Made by a program: the position numbers and the translations under genes. This document shows positions 18,622-27,800 of a DNA stretch of 64,000 bases, piece after piece; the first letter of the stretch is position 1, and each line of letters opens with the position of its first letter. The DNA is from Deinococcus yavapaiensis KR-236 (lineage in GTDB: Bacteria > Deinococcota > Deinococci > Deinococcales > Deinococcaceae): contig NZ_QJSX01000010.1 in assembly GCF_003217515.1 (NCBI RefSeq), forward strand, positions 1 to 64,000, read 5' to 3'. The notes beneath the pieces were generated by a model. The model saw only the letters and a program-made list of their open reading frames with translations, was not told where the DNA came from and made no database searches.

Positions 18622-19220
18622 AACTGTCGCCCGTCACCTTGCGCGGCGCGCTCGTGACGCTCGAACCCTTGACGCTCGATCACGTGCCCGCCCTCGCCGC
18701 CGCCGCCGTGAAGGCGCGTGACGCGGCCGACATCACCTCCATCCCGCTCGGAGAGGCGGCGGTCACGGCCTACGTCCGCGCCGCCATAAGCGCCTTCGAG
18801 GCGGGCCGCGCGTTGCCGTTCGCGACCTTGAACGCTTCGGGAGTCGCCGTGGGCTCGACCCGCTTCGGCAACGTCGAGTTCTGGTCGTGGCCCGACGGCC
18901 GCACGTCCGTCACGCCCGACGCGCTGGAAATCGGATGGACGTGGCTGGTACCGACCGCGCGCCGCACGGGACTCAACCGTGAAGCGAAGCGGCTCATGCT
19001 GAGCCATGCTTTCGACGTCTTGCGCGTCAAGCGCGTGACCCTCAAGACCGACGCGCGCAACGCGCGTTCGCGCGCCGCCATCCTCGGCATCGGCGCGACG
19101 TTCGAGGGCGTGCTGCGCGCCCACGTGCCCGCCGTGGACGGCGGCGTGCGCGACTCGGCGATGTACAGCATCCTCGCGGCCGAATGGCCGAACGTGAAAC
19201 GGCGTCTCGAAGCGCGTTGA
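18618..19220 (+). CDS. GNAT family N-acetyltransferase (RimJ/RimL-like)
   Basis: The 200-aa protein belongs to the Acetyltransf_3 group. TLRGALVTLEPLTLDHVPALA opens the fold, LEIGWTWLVPTARRTGLN holds the acetyl-CoA pyrophosphate-binding turn, and LKTDARNARSRAAILGIGATFEGVLR is the C-terminal block seen in RimJ/RimL-like and antibiotic-acetylating enzymes. The ATG overlaps the PaiB-like stop by 4 bp, so it is translationally coupled. This pairing resembles Bacillus paiA (spermidine N-acetyltransferase) with paiB, but this acetyltransferase is a different subfamily, so the substrate is open. Confidence 0.88.
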   Translation: MKLSPVTLRGALVTLEPLTLDHVPALAAAAVKARDAADITSIPLGEAAVTAYVRAAISAFEAGRALPFATLNASGVAVGSTRFGNVEFWSWPDGRTSVTPDALEIGWTWLVPTARRTGLNREAKRLMLSHAFDVLRVKRVTLKTDARNARSRAAILGIGATFEGVLRAHVPAVDGGVRDSAMYSILAAEWPNVKRRLEAR

Positions 19221-19226
19221 GGCGCG

Positions 19227-19931
19227 TCAGCCGCCCATGCGGCCCGAGCGGATGACGTCCGCGATGACGGGCGGCAAGTTCCAGGCGACGATGTCGAACG
19301 CCGCGGCGTGAAAGTCGTACGGAATCTTGTGCAAGCTGACCTTGACGTCGCGGTCGATGTCCACGATGGCGACGTCGGCGCCCGGCTCGGAGTTCAGCGA
19401 CAAACCGACCGAACCGGGATCCACGATGAACGTGTCGCCGACTTTACGAAAGAACGGCACGTGCGTTCCGCCGCACACGAGGATCTTCGCGCCGAGATTG
19501 TCGATGATGTTCTGCAGTTGCCGGTCGTCCGCGAGCAGGTCGAGTCGAGCGTCCGGATCGTGCGGGGAGCCGTGGAAGTACCGAACGCGGCCCGCCTTCG
19601 TCATGACGCGCCCTCCCGCCGGAAGGCGCCGCAGGAAATCGAGCTGTTCGGGCGTCAACATCGTACGCGTCCACTGCAGCGTCTCCTCGGCGACGCCCGA
19701 GCGCCCCGAGCGTTCCGCGAACCCGAAGGCGACGCGCGCGTCCGAAGAGCCGAGCGAGCACACCCACTCCTCGCGTTCGATCAAGTCGATGACCGCTCCC
19801 GGAGAAGCGCCGTAGCCGACGAGGTCGCCGAGAATGAACACGCTCTCGACTTCTTGATGCTCCAAGAAACGCTGCACCGCGCTCAACGCTTGGATGTTGC
19901 CGTGAATGTCGCTGAGGAACGCCAATCTCAA
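19227..19931 (-). CDS. Metallophosphoesterase (YfcE/diadenosine-phosphatase-like)
   Basis: This calcineurin-like phosphoesterase shows the metal motifs FLSDIHGN, ILGDLVGYG, GSSDARVA, RYFHGSPHD and CGGTHVPFFR, ending with DPGSVGLSL. I chose the TTG at 19931 because family proteins begin 3-5 residues before the DxH motif and because TATAGT (19941-19946) lies 9 nt upstream, fitting a near-leaderless transcript. An ATG at 19982 would add 17 residues without family similarity and overlap that -10. With the TTG the protein has 234 aa. It is divergent from lnt. Confidence 0.85.
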   Translation of the reverse strand: MRLAFLSDIHGNIQALSAVQRFLEHQEVESVFILGDLVGYGASPGAVIDLIEREEWVCSLGSSDARVAFGFAERSGRSGVAEETLQWTRTMLTPEQLDFLRRLPAGGRVMTKAGRVRYFHGSPHDPDARLDLLADDRQLQNIIDNLGAKILVCGGTHVPFFRKVGDTFIVDPGSVGLSLNSEPGADVAIVDIDRDVKVSLHKIPYDFHAAAFDIVAWNLPPVIADVIRSGRMGG

Positions 19932-19940
19932 AGTGCTTTC

Positions 19941-19946
19941 ACTATA
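19941..19946 (-). promoter_or_regulatory. -10 hexamer for the phosphoesterase gene
   Basis: On the minus strand TATAGT lies 9 nt before the TTG start proposed at 19931. It falls inside the coding sequence if the ATG at 19982 were used, which argues for the shorter protein. Confidence 0.45.
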
Positions 19947-20010
19947 CGCTACGTGCGGCGCTTCGAAGACGACATTTTTCATGGTTGTTTCATCCCAGCG
20001 CGGCGCGCGC

Positions 20011-20016
20011 TAGCAT
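20011..20016 (+). promoter_or_regulatory. Leaderless-type -10 hexamer for lnt
   Basis: TAGCAT lies 6 nt before the GTG start at 20023. There is no Shine-Dalgarno sequence. Confidence 0.45.
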
Positions 20017-20022
20017 GGCGAC

Positions 20023-21498
20023 GTGCCGATTCTCATCGCCGCCTTGGCCCTCCTGCTGGGCGCCGCGCTGGCGGGCTGCTCGATTCCCTTGCCGTGGAGC
20101 TTTCTCGCGCCCGTTCCGCTCGCGTTCCTGTTCGCCTTCGTGGCCGCCGCGCCAACGCCCAAGAACGGCGCTTGGCGCGCGTTCCTGGCGGGCTTCGCGT
20201 TCTTCACGCTTCACCTCATGTGGCTGCCCGAAAGTTTCGGCGCGGGATTCGGGCCGTTCGGCGTCGTGATGTTCCTGCCGGTCTTCGCGTTGCTCGGCGT
20301 GTTCGTCGCGCTGCTCGCCTTCGTGACCTCGAGCCTCACGAGTGCGTGGTGGGCGCGCGTCTGGCTGCTCGCCTTCGGCTGGGTGCTCGTCGAGTGGCTG
20401 CGTCACCTCGGGCCGCTCGCCTTTCCTTGGGGCACGCTCGGCTACACGACGCTGCCCACCCCCGCCGTGCAAATCGCCGACCTCGGCGGCGTGCTGTTGC
20501 TGAGCCTCCTCGTCACGTCGACCGGCGCGACCCTCGCGATGCTCGTGCGCCGTGAGTGGCGCCCGCTCGTCCCCATGACCTTGCTGTGGCTCGGCGCGCT
20601 GGGTTACGGCGCCAGCCGCACCTTGCCTCAAGGCGAGCCCGGACGGGCCTTGCTGCTGCGCACCACCTTCGCGCAATTCGAGAAAGTCTTCGACTTCGAC
20701 GCGTACTGGAATCAGCAACTCGCCCTCACGTCGCAAGTCCAGCCGGGCGAGCTCGTCGTGTGGAGCGAGACGTCCGTGCTCAGTCCCGCGTGGATCGACC
20801 GTCTGCCCAACCGCCCGATGATCACCGGCGTCAACTACAGCAATTCCGACGGCTCGTGGTCGAACTCGGTCATCTCGTGGAACGACGGCGTTCTCGCCCG
20901 CGGAGACAAAGTCAAGCTCGTGCCATTCGGCGAGTACTCACCGCTGGCGCGCGAGCTGCGGCCCGTGTACGACTTCTTCTACACCCGCTTCGTCGGAGCG
21001 CCCTTCACAGTTCGCCGCCCGGGTACCGACATGCGGCCGCTGCCGCTCGAAGGCCGCGCGTATGGAGCGTACATCTGCTACGAAAGCGTCTTCGGCGCGC
21101 TCACGGCCAAACTCGCCCGAGAAGGCGCCGAGGTTCTCGTCAACGTCTCGAACGACGGCTGGTTCAATCCGCTCGGCGTCGCTCAGCACTTCGCGATGGG
21201 CCGCGTGCGCGCCATCGAGACGCGTCGCTACGTCCTGCGCTCGGTCAATCTCGGCGTGGCGGGCGTCGTCGATCCGCTCGGTCGGCCCGGCACGACCTTC
21301 GACGGGCCGAGCTCCGGCGTCGTACACGCCCGCTTCGACTTCCTGAGCGCCGAAACGCCGTACACGCGTTTCGGCGACTTGCCGGTCGTGCTGCTGAGCG
21401 CGGCGCTCGCCCTCGCGACCCTTTTTTTGGCGAGGCGCGCGTCACCTCAAGAATCGTCCAAACAACGCTTGTGGTATCGCGGGCGCGGTGAAGGCTAA
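20023..21498 (+). CDS. lnt: Apolipoprotein N-acyltransferase
   Basis: This inner-membrane enzyme adds the third acyl chain to lipoproteins after Lgt and LspA. The 491-aa protein has six or so hydrophobic segments in residues 1-195 and a periplasmic nitrilase domain with the Glu-Lys-Cys triad in VWSETSVL, KLVPFGEYSP and ICYESVF. One more membrane segment lies near the C-terminus. The GTG start at 20023 follows a TAGCAT hexamer. Lgt is also in this window at 50.3-51.2 kb and several lipobox proteins are encoded, so the lipoprotein pathway is active. Confidence 0.94.
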   Translation: MPILIAALALLLGAALAGCSIPLPWSFLAPVPLAFLFAFVAAAPTPKNGAWRAFLAGFAFFTLHLMWLPESFGAGFGPFGVVMFLPVFALLGVFVALLAFVTSSLTSAWWARVWLLAFGWVLVEWLRHLGPLAFPWGTLGYTTLPTPAVQIADLGGVLLLSLLVTSTGATLAMLVRREWRPLVPMTLLWLGALGYGASRTLPQGEPGRALLLRTTFAQFEKVFDFDAYWNQQLALTSQVQPGELVVWSETSVLSPAWIDRLPNRPMITGVNYSNSDGSWSNSVISWNDGVLARGDKVKLVPFGEYSPLARELRPVYDFFYTRFVGAPFTVRRPGTDMRPLPLEGRAYGAYICYESVFGALTAKLAREGAEVLVNVSNDGWFNPLGVAQHFAMGRVRAIETRRYVLRSVNLGVAGVVDPLGRPGTTFDGPSSGVVHARFDFLSAETPYTRFGDLPVVLLSAALALATLFLARRASPQESSKQRLWYRGRGEG

Positions 21499-21572
21499 CA
21501 TGAAGTCGGTCAAGTCAGCCAAGAGGTGAAGAGCATGCGAACACTTCATCGACCCCGACGCGAGGTGCGCGC

Positions 21573-22442
21573 TTGAAAGCGCCCGTCTTGCACCTGCCCG
21601 TTCTCGTCGTCACGCCGCACAATTCCGGGCACGCGCCCCTCGACATTCTCGCGCAGATGCTCGGCGCGGCGGCCTTCGACCGTACGACCCGCGAAGCGAA
21701 ACTCGAGCACCTTCTGCACGCCGCCGAGCCCTTCACGGACGTGATCTTCCACTCGGCGCGCGCCCGCATGTGGCACGCCGGAATCTCGCCGTTCGTCGTG
21801 GACGTCGCCGAGGACCGCGACGACGACGCCCTCAACGGCGCGCCGGGCGGCGTCATTCCTTATGCCGACACGCTCCTGCGTCCTCTGTACCCGCACGGCT
21901 TCCACCTCACGACCGAGGAGCGCGAAGACCGCTTGCGCCGCTACTGGGATCCGTTTCACGAGGAGATCGAACGGACGATCGCGCGTCACAAGGTGCGCAT
22001 GATCGTCACGGGGCACGCCATGCACACGCTCGGTCCGATCGGCTCGCACGACGAGGGACGGCGTCGCCCCGCCCTCACGCTCGTCACGGGCGGCGACGCC
22101 TTCGGCGACAAGCGCACGGGACGTCCCGTCACCGTCGACGCGTCGACGGCACGCGCCCTCCACGGTTTGCTGGAGTTGCACTTCGGTTCGCTCGTCGCCG
22201 CGACGCGTGACGTGCCGCGCGAAGTGGCCCTCAACGTTCCCATCGCCGGCGATCCACTCGCCGTTCGCTACGCGACGCGACCGCGCCCCGTGCCCGTACC
22301 CGCCTTCGGAATTCTGCTCAACCGCGCCCTCTTCCTGCGCGGCGATCAGCCCGACGACGTGCGCGTGCGCGCCCTGAACGCCGCGTTCGAAGCGTTCTTG
22401 CGAGACGCGACGCGCGTCGTTTTGGATCAAGACGTGGCGTGA
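21573..22442 (+). CDS. N-formylglutamate amidohydrolase family protein
   Basis: The 289-aa protein resembles N-formylglutamate amidohydrolases (HutG-like): VTPHNSGHAP at the N-terminus corresponds to the family SPHsG..P motif, TLLRPLYPHGFHLTTEERE to the Y..P.t..E block and IVTGHAMHTLGP to the D.HS.p motif, here with GHAMH in place of DLHS. The fold is related to zinc hydrolases. No histidine-degradation genes are nearby, so it may act on another formyl or acyl amino acid. The start is TTG at 21573, supported by GAGGTG 7 nt upstream. Confidence 0.72.
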   Translation: MKAPVLHLPVLVVTPHNSGHAPLDILAQMLGAAAFDRTTREAKLEHLLHAAEPFTDVIFHSARARMWHAGISPFVVDVAEDRDDDALNGAPGGVIPYADTLLRPLYPHGFHLTTEEREDRLRRYWDPFHEEIERTIARHKVRMIVTGHAMHTLGPIGSHDEGRRRPALTLVTGGDAFGDKRTGRPVTVDASTARALHGLLELHFGSLVAATRDVPREVALNVPIAGDPLAVRYATRPRPVPVPAFGILLNRALFLRGDQPDDVRVRALNAAFEAFLRDATRVVLDQDVA

Positions 22443-22497
22443 ATCGTTGAAGGCGTCGCGTCGCCGTGAGCGCGTGAAGTGCGCGTGAGCGCCCTGC

Positions 22498-22503
22498 TAG
22501 AAT
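22498..22503 (+). promoter_or_regulatory. Leaderless-type -10 hexamer for smpB
   Basis: TAGAAT lies 6 nt before the GTG start at 22510. A weak GTGAAG sits about 18 bp further upstream. This promoter probably drives smpB, the amidase-like gene, gerMN and smc. Confidence 0.55.
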
Positions 22504-22509
22504 GCGCGC

Positions 22510-22932
22510 GTGTATACGAACCGGCGAGCGCATTTTGAGTACGAGCTGCTGGAGCGCTTCGAGGCCGGCATCAGCTTGACGGGCAGCGAAGTCAAGAGCA
22601 TCCGCGCGGGCGGCGTGGACTTCCGGGACGCTTTCGCGCGGCTCGTGAACGGCAATGTCGAACTCGAGGGGTTGTACATTCCTCCGTACAAGGACGCGAC
22701 GTACAACAACCACGAGCCGCGTCGCACACGCCGCTTGCTGCTGCATCGCGAAGAGATCCGAAAGTTGCAACGCTCCTTGGAGCAAAAGGGGTTGACGCTC
22801 GTTCCCACGAAGTTGTACGCGAAGGGGCGACGCTTCAAAGTGGAACTCGCCGTGGGACGCGGCAAGAAGCTGCACGACAAGCGGGCGTCCGAGCGCGAGC
22901 GTGAAGCGAAGCGGGAGATGCGCGAAGCATGA
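22510..22932 (+). CDS. smpB: SsrA-binding protein SmpB
   Basis: SmpB brings tmRNA to stalled ribosomes for trans-translation. The 140-aa protein has the complete OB-fold pattern: NRRAHFEYELLERFEAGISL, GSEVKSIRAG, FARLVNGNVELEGLYIPPY, then RRLLLHREEI and LVPTKLYAKGRRFKVELAV. It ends in the conserved basic tail GRGKKLHDKR. The start is GTG and leaderless-looking. Its stop overlaps the next ATG by 4 bp, making it the first gene of a smpB / amidase-like / gerMN / smc run. No tmRNA gene was found in the window. Confidence 0.96.
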   Translation: MYTNRRAHFEYELLERFEAGISLTGSEVKSIRAGGVDFRDAFARLVNGNVELEGLYIPPYKDATYNNHEPRRTRRLLLHREEIRKLQRSLEQKGLTLVPTKLYAKGRRFKVELAVGRGKKLHDKRASEREREAKREMREA

Positions 22933-24287
22933 AGAGCGCCCGCATCGCCCTCACCGCCTTGATCGGCGTGGCGGCCCTCGTCGGCGCGGCCTTCGCGCAA
23001 TTCACGACGTCGCGCGTGACCCTTTTCGGACGAGAAGCGCCCAGCGTCGTGCTCGGCGGCGGCGAGTACGTCCTGGCCGACACCGTGGCAGGATCGCTCG
23101 TCGTGTCGCGCTCGGGCGAAGTCGTGCGCGTCGAGGGCTTGGGCCGCGTGCTGTTGCTGCCGCTCGACCGTGACGCCGACCGCGCCGCGACGACGTTCAA
23201 CACGGTGCAGCTCGGCACGCAACGCGTGCAGGCCCGCACGGCCACCTTGCTCAACGATAACCTCTACCTGCCGCTCGACACGTTGGCGCGCGGTCTCGGC
23301 GCTCAGTACTCGCCAGGTTCGTTCGCCCTGCCCGAACCTCGGCTGTCGGCCGTTTCGTCACGCGCGGGACGCGACGCCGACCGGCTCGTGCTGGACTTCA
23401 ACCGCGACGTGCGCTACGAGACGACCGTTCAAGACGCCACGCTTCGACTCACGCTGCGCGGCGTGCAAGGCAAGGCGGGCGCGTACACGACCCGTGGAAC
23501 GTTTCTGCCCCGCGTCAACCTCGCGCGCTCGGGCACGGATCTCGTCCTGACCGCGCCGCTTCCGGCGGGCAGCGGATACCGCGTGTACCGCAGCGAGCGC
23601 GGCTCGCTCGTGCGCCTCGTCCTCGACGTCGGGCCGGGCGTGCAGGCGGGCGACGTGAGCTTGCAGCAGCGGCTGAGGCGACCGCTCATCGTTCTCGATC
23701 CGGGCGCTCCGAATCCGGCGAGCGGCCTCGGGGACGTCGCGCTCGAAGTGGCGCGCGAAGCGGGCGAACTGTTGACCAAGGCGGGCTGGCAAGTGCGCCT
23801 CACACGATCGGGCGCGACCGCCGCGTCGATGAACGCTCGCCAAGACCTCGCGCGGCAAAGCGACGTGTTCCTGACGCTCGACGTGGGCCGCTTTCCCGGC
23901 AGCGACGCGAGCGGCCTCACGGTGTACGAAGGCGGCGGCGACAGCGACCTCGTGCTGACGTCCGCGCTGCGCGACAAGGAATCGGCGAACGCGCTGCAGC
24001 GCCTCGCCGTCGCGAGCCCCGGCTCCACGCGGCGCCTCGCGCAACTCGTGGAGAACGAGCTGAAGGTCGGCGGCGTGCAAGCTCGGCGCGCGACGGTCCA
24101 GCGGGCGCTTCTGTTACGCGAATCGCCTGGCGTGTCGTTGCTGCTGGAACTCGGCTGGTCGTCGAACGAGGCGGACGCGGCGCGCCTTCGAAACGCCGAT
24201 CGCCGAGACCGTCTCGCGGCGGCGCTCGCGCGCAGCGTCGCCACGTACTTGCTGAGCCGCCTCGGCGCGGCCGGAGGCGCGTCGTGA
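22929..24287 (+). CDS. Amidase_3-like cell-wall protein lacking zinc ligands
   Basis: The 452-aa protein has a signal peptide (residues 1-23, LIGVAALVGAAFAQ), an AMIN-like beta-rich middle part (about 120-240) and a C-terminal domain with the order of N-acetylmuramoyl-L-alanine amidases (Amidase_3). The zinc ligands seem to be gone: DPGHGG is here LDPGAPNPASG, SIHAN is TLDVG, and the glutamate-bearing helix reads DVALEVAREAG. The late motif LLLELGWSSNEADA is kept. It is probably a non-catalytic peptidoglycan-binding or regulatory protein. Overlaps join it to smpB (4 bp) and to gerMN (4 bp). Confidence 0.78.
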   Translation: MKSARIALTALIGVAALVGAAFAQFTTSRVTLFGREAPSVVLGGGEYVLADTVAGSLVVSRSGEVVRVEGLGRVLLLPLDRDADRAATTFNTVQLGTQRVQARTATLLNDNLYLPLDTLARGLGAQYSPGSFALPEPRLSAVSSRAGRDADRLVLDFNRDVRYETTVQDATLRLTLRGVQGKAGAYTTRGTFLPRVNLARSGTDLVLTAPLPAGSGYRVYRSERGSLVRLVLDVGPGVQAGDVSLQQRLRRPLIVLDPGAPNPASGLGDVALEVAREAGELLTKAGWQVRLTRSGATAASMNARQDLARQSDVFLTLDVGRFPGSDASGLTVYEGGGDSDLVLTSALRDKESANALQRLAVASPGSTRRLAQLVENELKVGGVQARRATVQRALLLRESPGVSLLLELGWSSNEADAARLRNADRRDRLAAALARSVATYLLSRLGAAGGAS

Positions 24288-24832
24288 GGCAACTCCTGAC
24301 GCCCTTCAACCTCCTGAGCTTGCTGCTGCTCGCCGCCGCCGCGTACGCGTATCAAACCGTGCGAATGCCGCCTCCGACCCCTGCCGCGCCGCAATACGCC
24401 GACGAGGACAAAGGCCAGTCGACGAACGTGACGCTGTACTTCGCGGCGAAGGACGTGCAGTCGTACGTGCCCGAGCGCCGGTCCGTCACGGTCGCTCTGC
24501 AAAACGCGCAGCAGACGGCGCAGGCGATGTCGGCGGCCTTGGTGGACGGACCGCGCAAGGACGGCCTTCGCCTCGTGCCGAGCGGATCGGACGTTCCCAA
24601 CGTGTGGGTGCGGGCCGGGCACGTCATCGTGGACTTGCCGCCGAGCTACGCGAAGCTGCAGTACGGCGTGAGCGGCGAGCGCGCCTTGCTGTGCGGCTTC
24701 ACGCGCACGCTGCTCGGCGTGCGCAACGCGCGAGACGTCACGTTCCTCGTCGGCGGGAAGAACGTCGACACGCTGCTCGGCTTCCTCGACTTGCGAGAGG
24801 CGTTCACGAGCGAGGACTGCCCGGATTCATGA
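24284..24832 (+). CDS. GerMN domain-containing protein
   Basis: The 182-aa protein has an N-terminal membrane anchor (residues about 5-23, LLSLLLLAAAAYAY), a proline-rich spacer and a GerMN-type domain. The domain carries VTLYFAAKDVQSYVPERRSV, then AMSAALVDGPRKDGLRLVP and VIVDLPPSYAKLQYG. GerMN occurs in Bacillus GerM and in lipoproteins tied to cell-wall processes. The GTG start overlaps the previous stop, and its own stop overlaps the smc ATG. Pairing with the amidase-like gene upstream suggests a shared cell-envelope task (inference). Confidence 0.85.
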   Translation: MRQLLTPFNLLSLLLLAAAAYAYQTVRMPPPTPAAPQYADEDKGQSTNVTLYFAAKDVQSYVPERRSVTVALQNAQQTAQAMSAALVDGPRKDGLRLVPSGSDVPNVWVRAGHVIVDLPPSYAKLQYGVSGERALLCGFTRTLLGVRNARDVTFLVGGKNVDTLLGFLDLREAFTSEDCPDS

Positions 24833-27800
24833 TCGATACGATCACCCTGCAAGGATTCAAGAGTTTCGCGGAGCGCGCCCGAGTGGAGTTCGACGGAGGC
24901 ATCACCGCCATCGTCGGTCCGAACGGCAGCGGCAAGAGCAACGTCGTGGAAGCGATTCGCTGGGCGACGCACGCCGCGCGCGCACGCGAGTTGCGCGCCG
25001 GGAAGTCGACCGAGCTGATCTTTCACGGCTCGTCCGCCAAGGCGCCGCTTGGCTTCGCCGAGGTGACCTTGGAACTCAGCGGCGCGTCCGTCGGGCGCCT
25101 CGGCATCGCGCGGCGCGTTTACCGTGACGGCGCCGCCGAGCAAGACCTCGGCGGAAAGCCCGTGCGCGCGCGCGACGTGCACGCCGCCCTTCGTGGAAGC
25201 GGCCTCGGACCCGGCGGCTTGGCGGTCATCGGGCAAGGCGAGGTCGGTAGCGTCGTCACGGCGGACGCCCGCGCCCTGCTGGGCTTTTTGGAGGAAGCGG
25301 CCGGTTTGAGCGCCGCTTCCTCCGCGCGCGACGAGACGGTCGCCCGACTGGCCGAGGCCGACGAGGCGTTCGAGCGCGCGAAGCTGCTGGAAGACGAGGT
25401 GAGCGCCCGCGTGGAACGCCTCGCGCGCGACGCGGAGTCGGCGAGGCGCCACCGTGCATGGACGCTTCGCTCGCTCGCCTTGGAGGACGCGCTCGAGCGA
25501 TCGCGCTCGGAGGCGTTGCAGCGCGAGGTCGCGTCCCTGCGGACGCGCGAGGTGGACTTGACGGGCGCCTCCGAAGCCCTCGCCGCCGAACTCGCCGAAG
25601 CGCAACGTCTTTCCGAGGGAGTGCGCGAGGCGCTCGCGGCCGCGTTGCTGGAGCGCGCCGAGCACCGCCAAGAATTGGAGTTGGAACGCGCCGCGCACGA
25701 CGCCGCGCGTTCCGCCGCCGACTTGCTGGCCCGACTCGACGCCGAGAGCCGCCGCCTGCAATCGGAACGCGCCGAGCTTGCCACCGCGCCGCCAGAGCGC
25801 GCGGCGCCGAACGTCGAGGCGTTGGAGGCGGACGTGAAGCGCGCGCGCGACGAGGCGACGCGCGCGGAACGCTTCGTGCGTCTCGCCGAAGAGCAAGCGG
25901 CCACGGCACGCTCGGCGCACGCCCGAGCGACCGAGCGCCGAGCGCGCGACGAAGCTCGGCTGGCCACGCTGAACGCCGAACTCGAACGCGCCGAGCTCGT
26001 CTTGCTGGACGCACGCGGACGCTCGGAAGCCGCTTCGATCGCGCTTCAAAGTGCGCGTTCGAAGCGCGAGGCGCACGACTCGCGAGTCACCGGGGTGACG
26101 TCCGCCCTCGAAGAACTCGCCGCTCGGTTGCGCGCGCTCGACGCCGAAGCGAAGGCGCTTCAAGCGGCGCGCGAACCTTTGAAGCGCGAGCTCGCCCGTC
26201 TCGAGAGCGCGTTGTCGAGTTACGCACGCTTCGGCGAAGGGCCGCGCAACGCGTTGCGCAGCGGCTTGCCGGGCATCGTCGGTGCGGTCTCGGACTTGCT
26301 GATCGTGCCGCGCGAGTACGAGACGGCCGTCACGGCGGCCTTGGGCCGCCGCTTGGAGCAAGTCGTGGTGGAGGACGCGGACGTCGCCCGCGACGTCGTG
26401 GAGCACTTGCGCCGCGTGGGCGGCCGAGCGACGTTGCTGCCGCTCGACTTGCTGCGCGTTCGTCCTCGCCGCGACGGTCCACTCGCGCGAGACTCGGCGG
26501 TTCTCGGCAACCTCGCCGATTTATGCCCGAGCGATCCGGCGGTGCTGTCCGAGTATCTGCTCGCCGACACGCTGCTCGTGCGCGATCTCGGCAGCGCGAC
26601 GCGCCTCGCGCGCGCTCATGCCTCCCGGCCGCGCCTCGTGACGCTCGACGGGGACGTGCTGGAGTCGGGCGGCGCCGTCACGGGCGGTCGCTTGCGGGAC
26701 GCGGGCATGAGCGTCCTCGCCGATCAACGCCGCTCGACCGAACTCACAGCGGAACTGCAAGACGGCGACGCGCGGTCACGGCAACTCGAGAGCGAGGCCA
26801 GCCGCGCTCGCGTGGACTTCGCCGCGCTGGAGGTCGCCGTGGGCGACGCTCGGCGCGAACGCGACGAGGCGGTGCGCGCAGAGCGTGACGCGGAACGCCG
26901 AGCGAACGAGGACGCGGCGGCGGTCAAGGCCGCCACGGCGACGCTGAACGCCTTGCGCGCGCGCCTCGCCCCGAACGACGACGCGCGCGAGGAGACCTTG
27001 CCCGACCTCGGCGGCATCGAGGCCGACCTCGCGTCCGCACGAGGCGACGCGGAACGGGCCCGCGAGCGCGAGCGTTCGCTGCTGGCCGAACTCGGTGGCG
27101 CGCGCGAGCTCGCCGCCGCTTGGCGAGCGCACACCCTCGCCGTGTCGCGCCTCGAGACGCTCGACGCGCGACACGCCACCGTCCTCGCCGAGCGGGAAGC
27201 GGCGGCGAGGCGCTCAGGGGACGCGCACGCCGCGTGGCAGGAGCGTCGCGCGAACCTCCAAGCGTTCGACGGGGCGCGCGTCGAACGCTTGGAGCGCGAG
27301 CGGACCGAGTCGTCGAACCGCCTCTCGAACCTGTTGGCGCGGCAGAACAAGTTGCGCGCGGACCTCGAGGAGACGCGCCTCACGCTCGCTCGCCGTTCGG
27401 CCGCCGTGGAGGAGGGCGTGCCGGGCGCCATCCTTCCGGGGCTCGCGAAAGCGTGGAGCGCCGAACTCGCGACGTTGCGGCGTGACCTCGACGCGTTGGG
27501 TCTCGTGAACGCCCGAGCGGAAGTCGAGCATGCCGAGGAGTGCGCGCGCCTCGAAGCGTCGCGGGCGCAACGCGAGGAAGCGTGCGAAGCCGCCGAGGAA
27601 GTCAGAAGCGCTCTTCACGCGTTGGAGCGCGACACGCAAGCGCGCCTGGGCGTGGCCTTCTCGCGCGTGGAGCGGTCCTTCTCGTCATACGCGGCCGAGT
27701 TGCTGGGAGGCGTGGGCGAACTGCACGCGGAGCGCGACGATCGCCATTTCCTGGTCGGCGTGCGGCTCAGCGTGCAGCCCCGAGGAAAGCGGACGCGGGC

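Noticed and set aside
24646..26406. A 586-codon minus-strand frame inside smc
   Set aside because: It is a mirror of the smc coding frame with no motif, no start signal and no room for a separate promoter.
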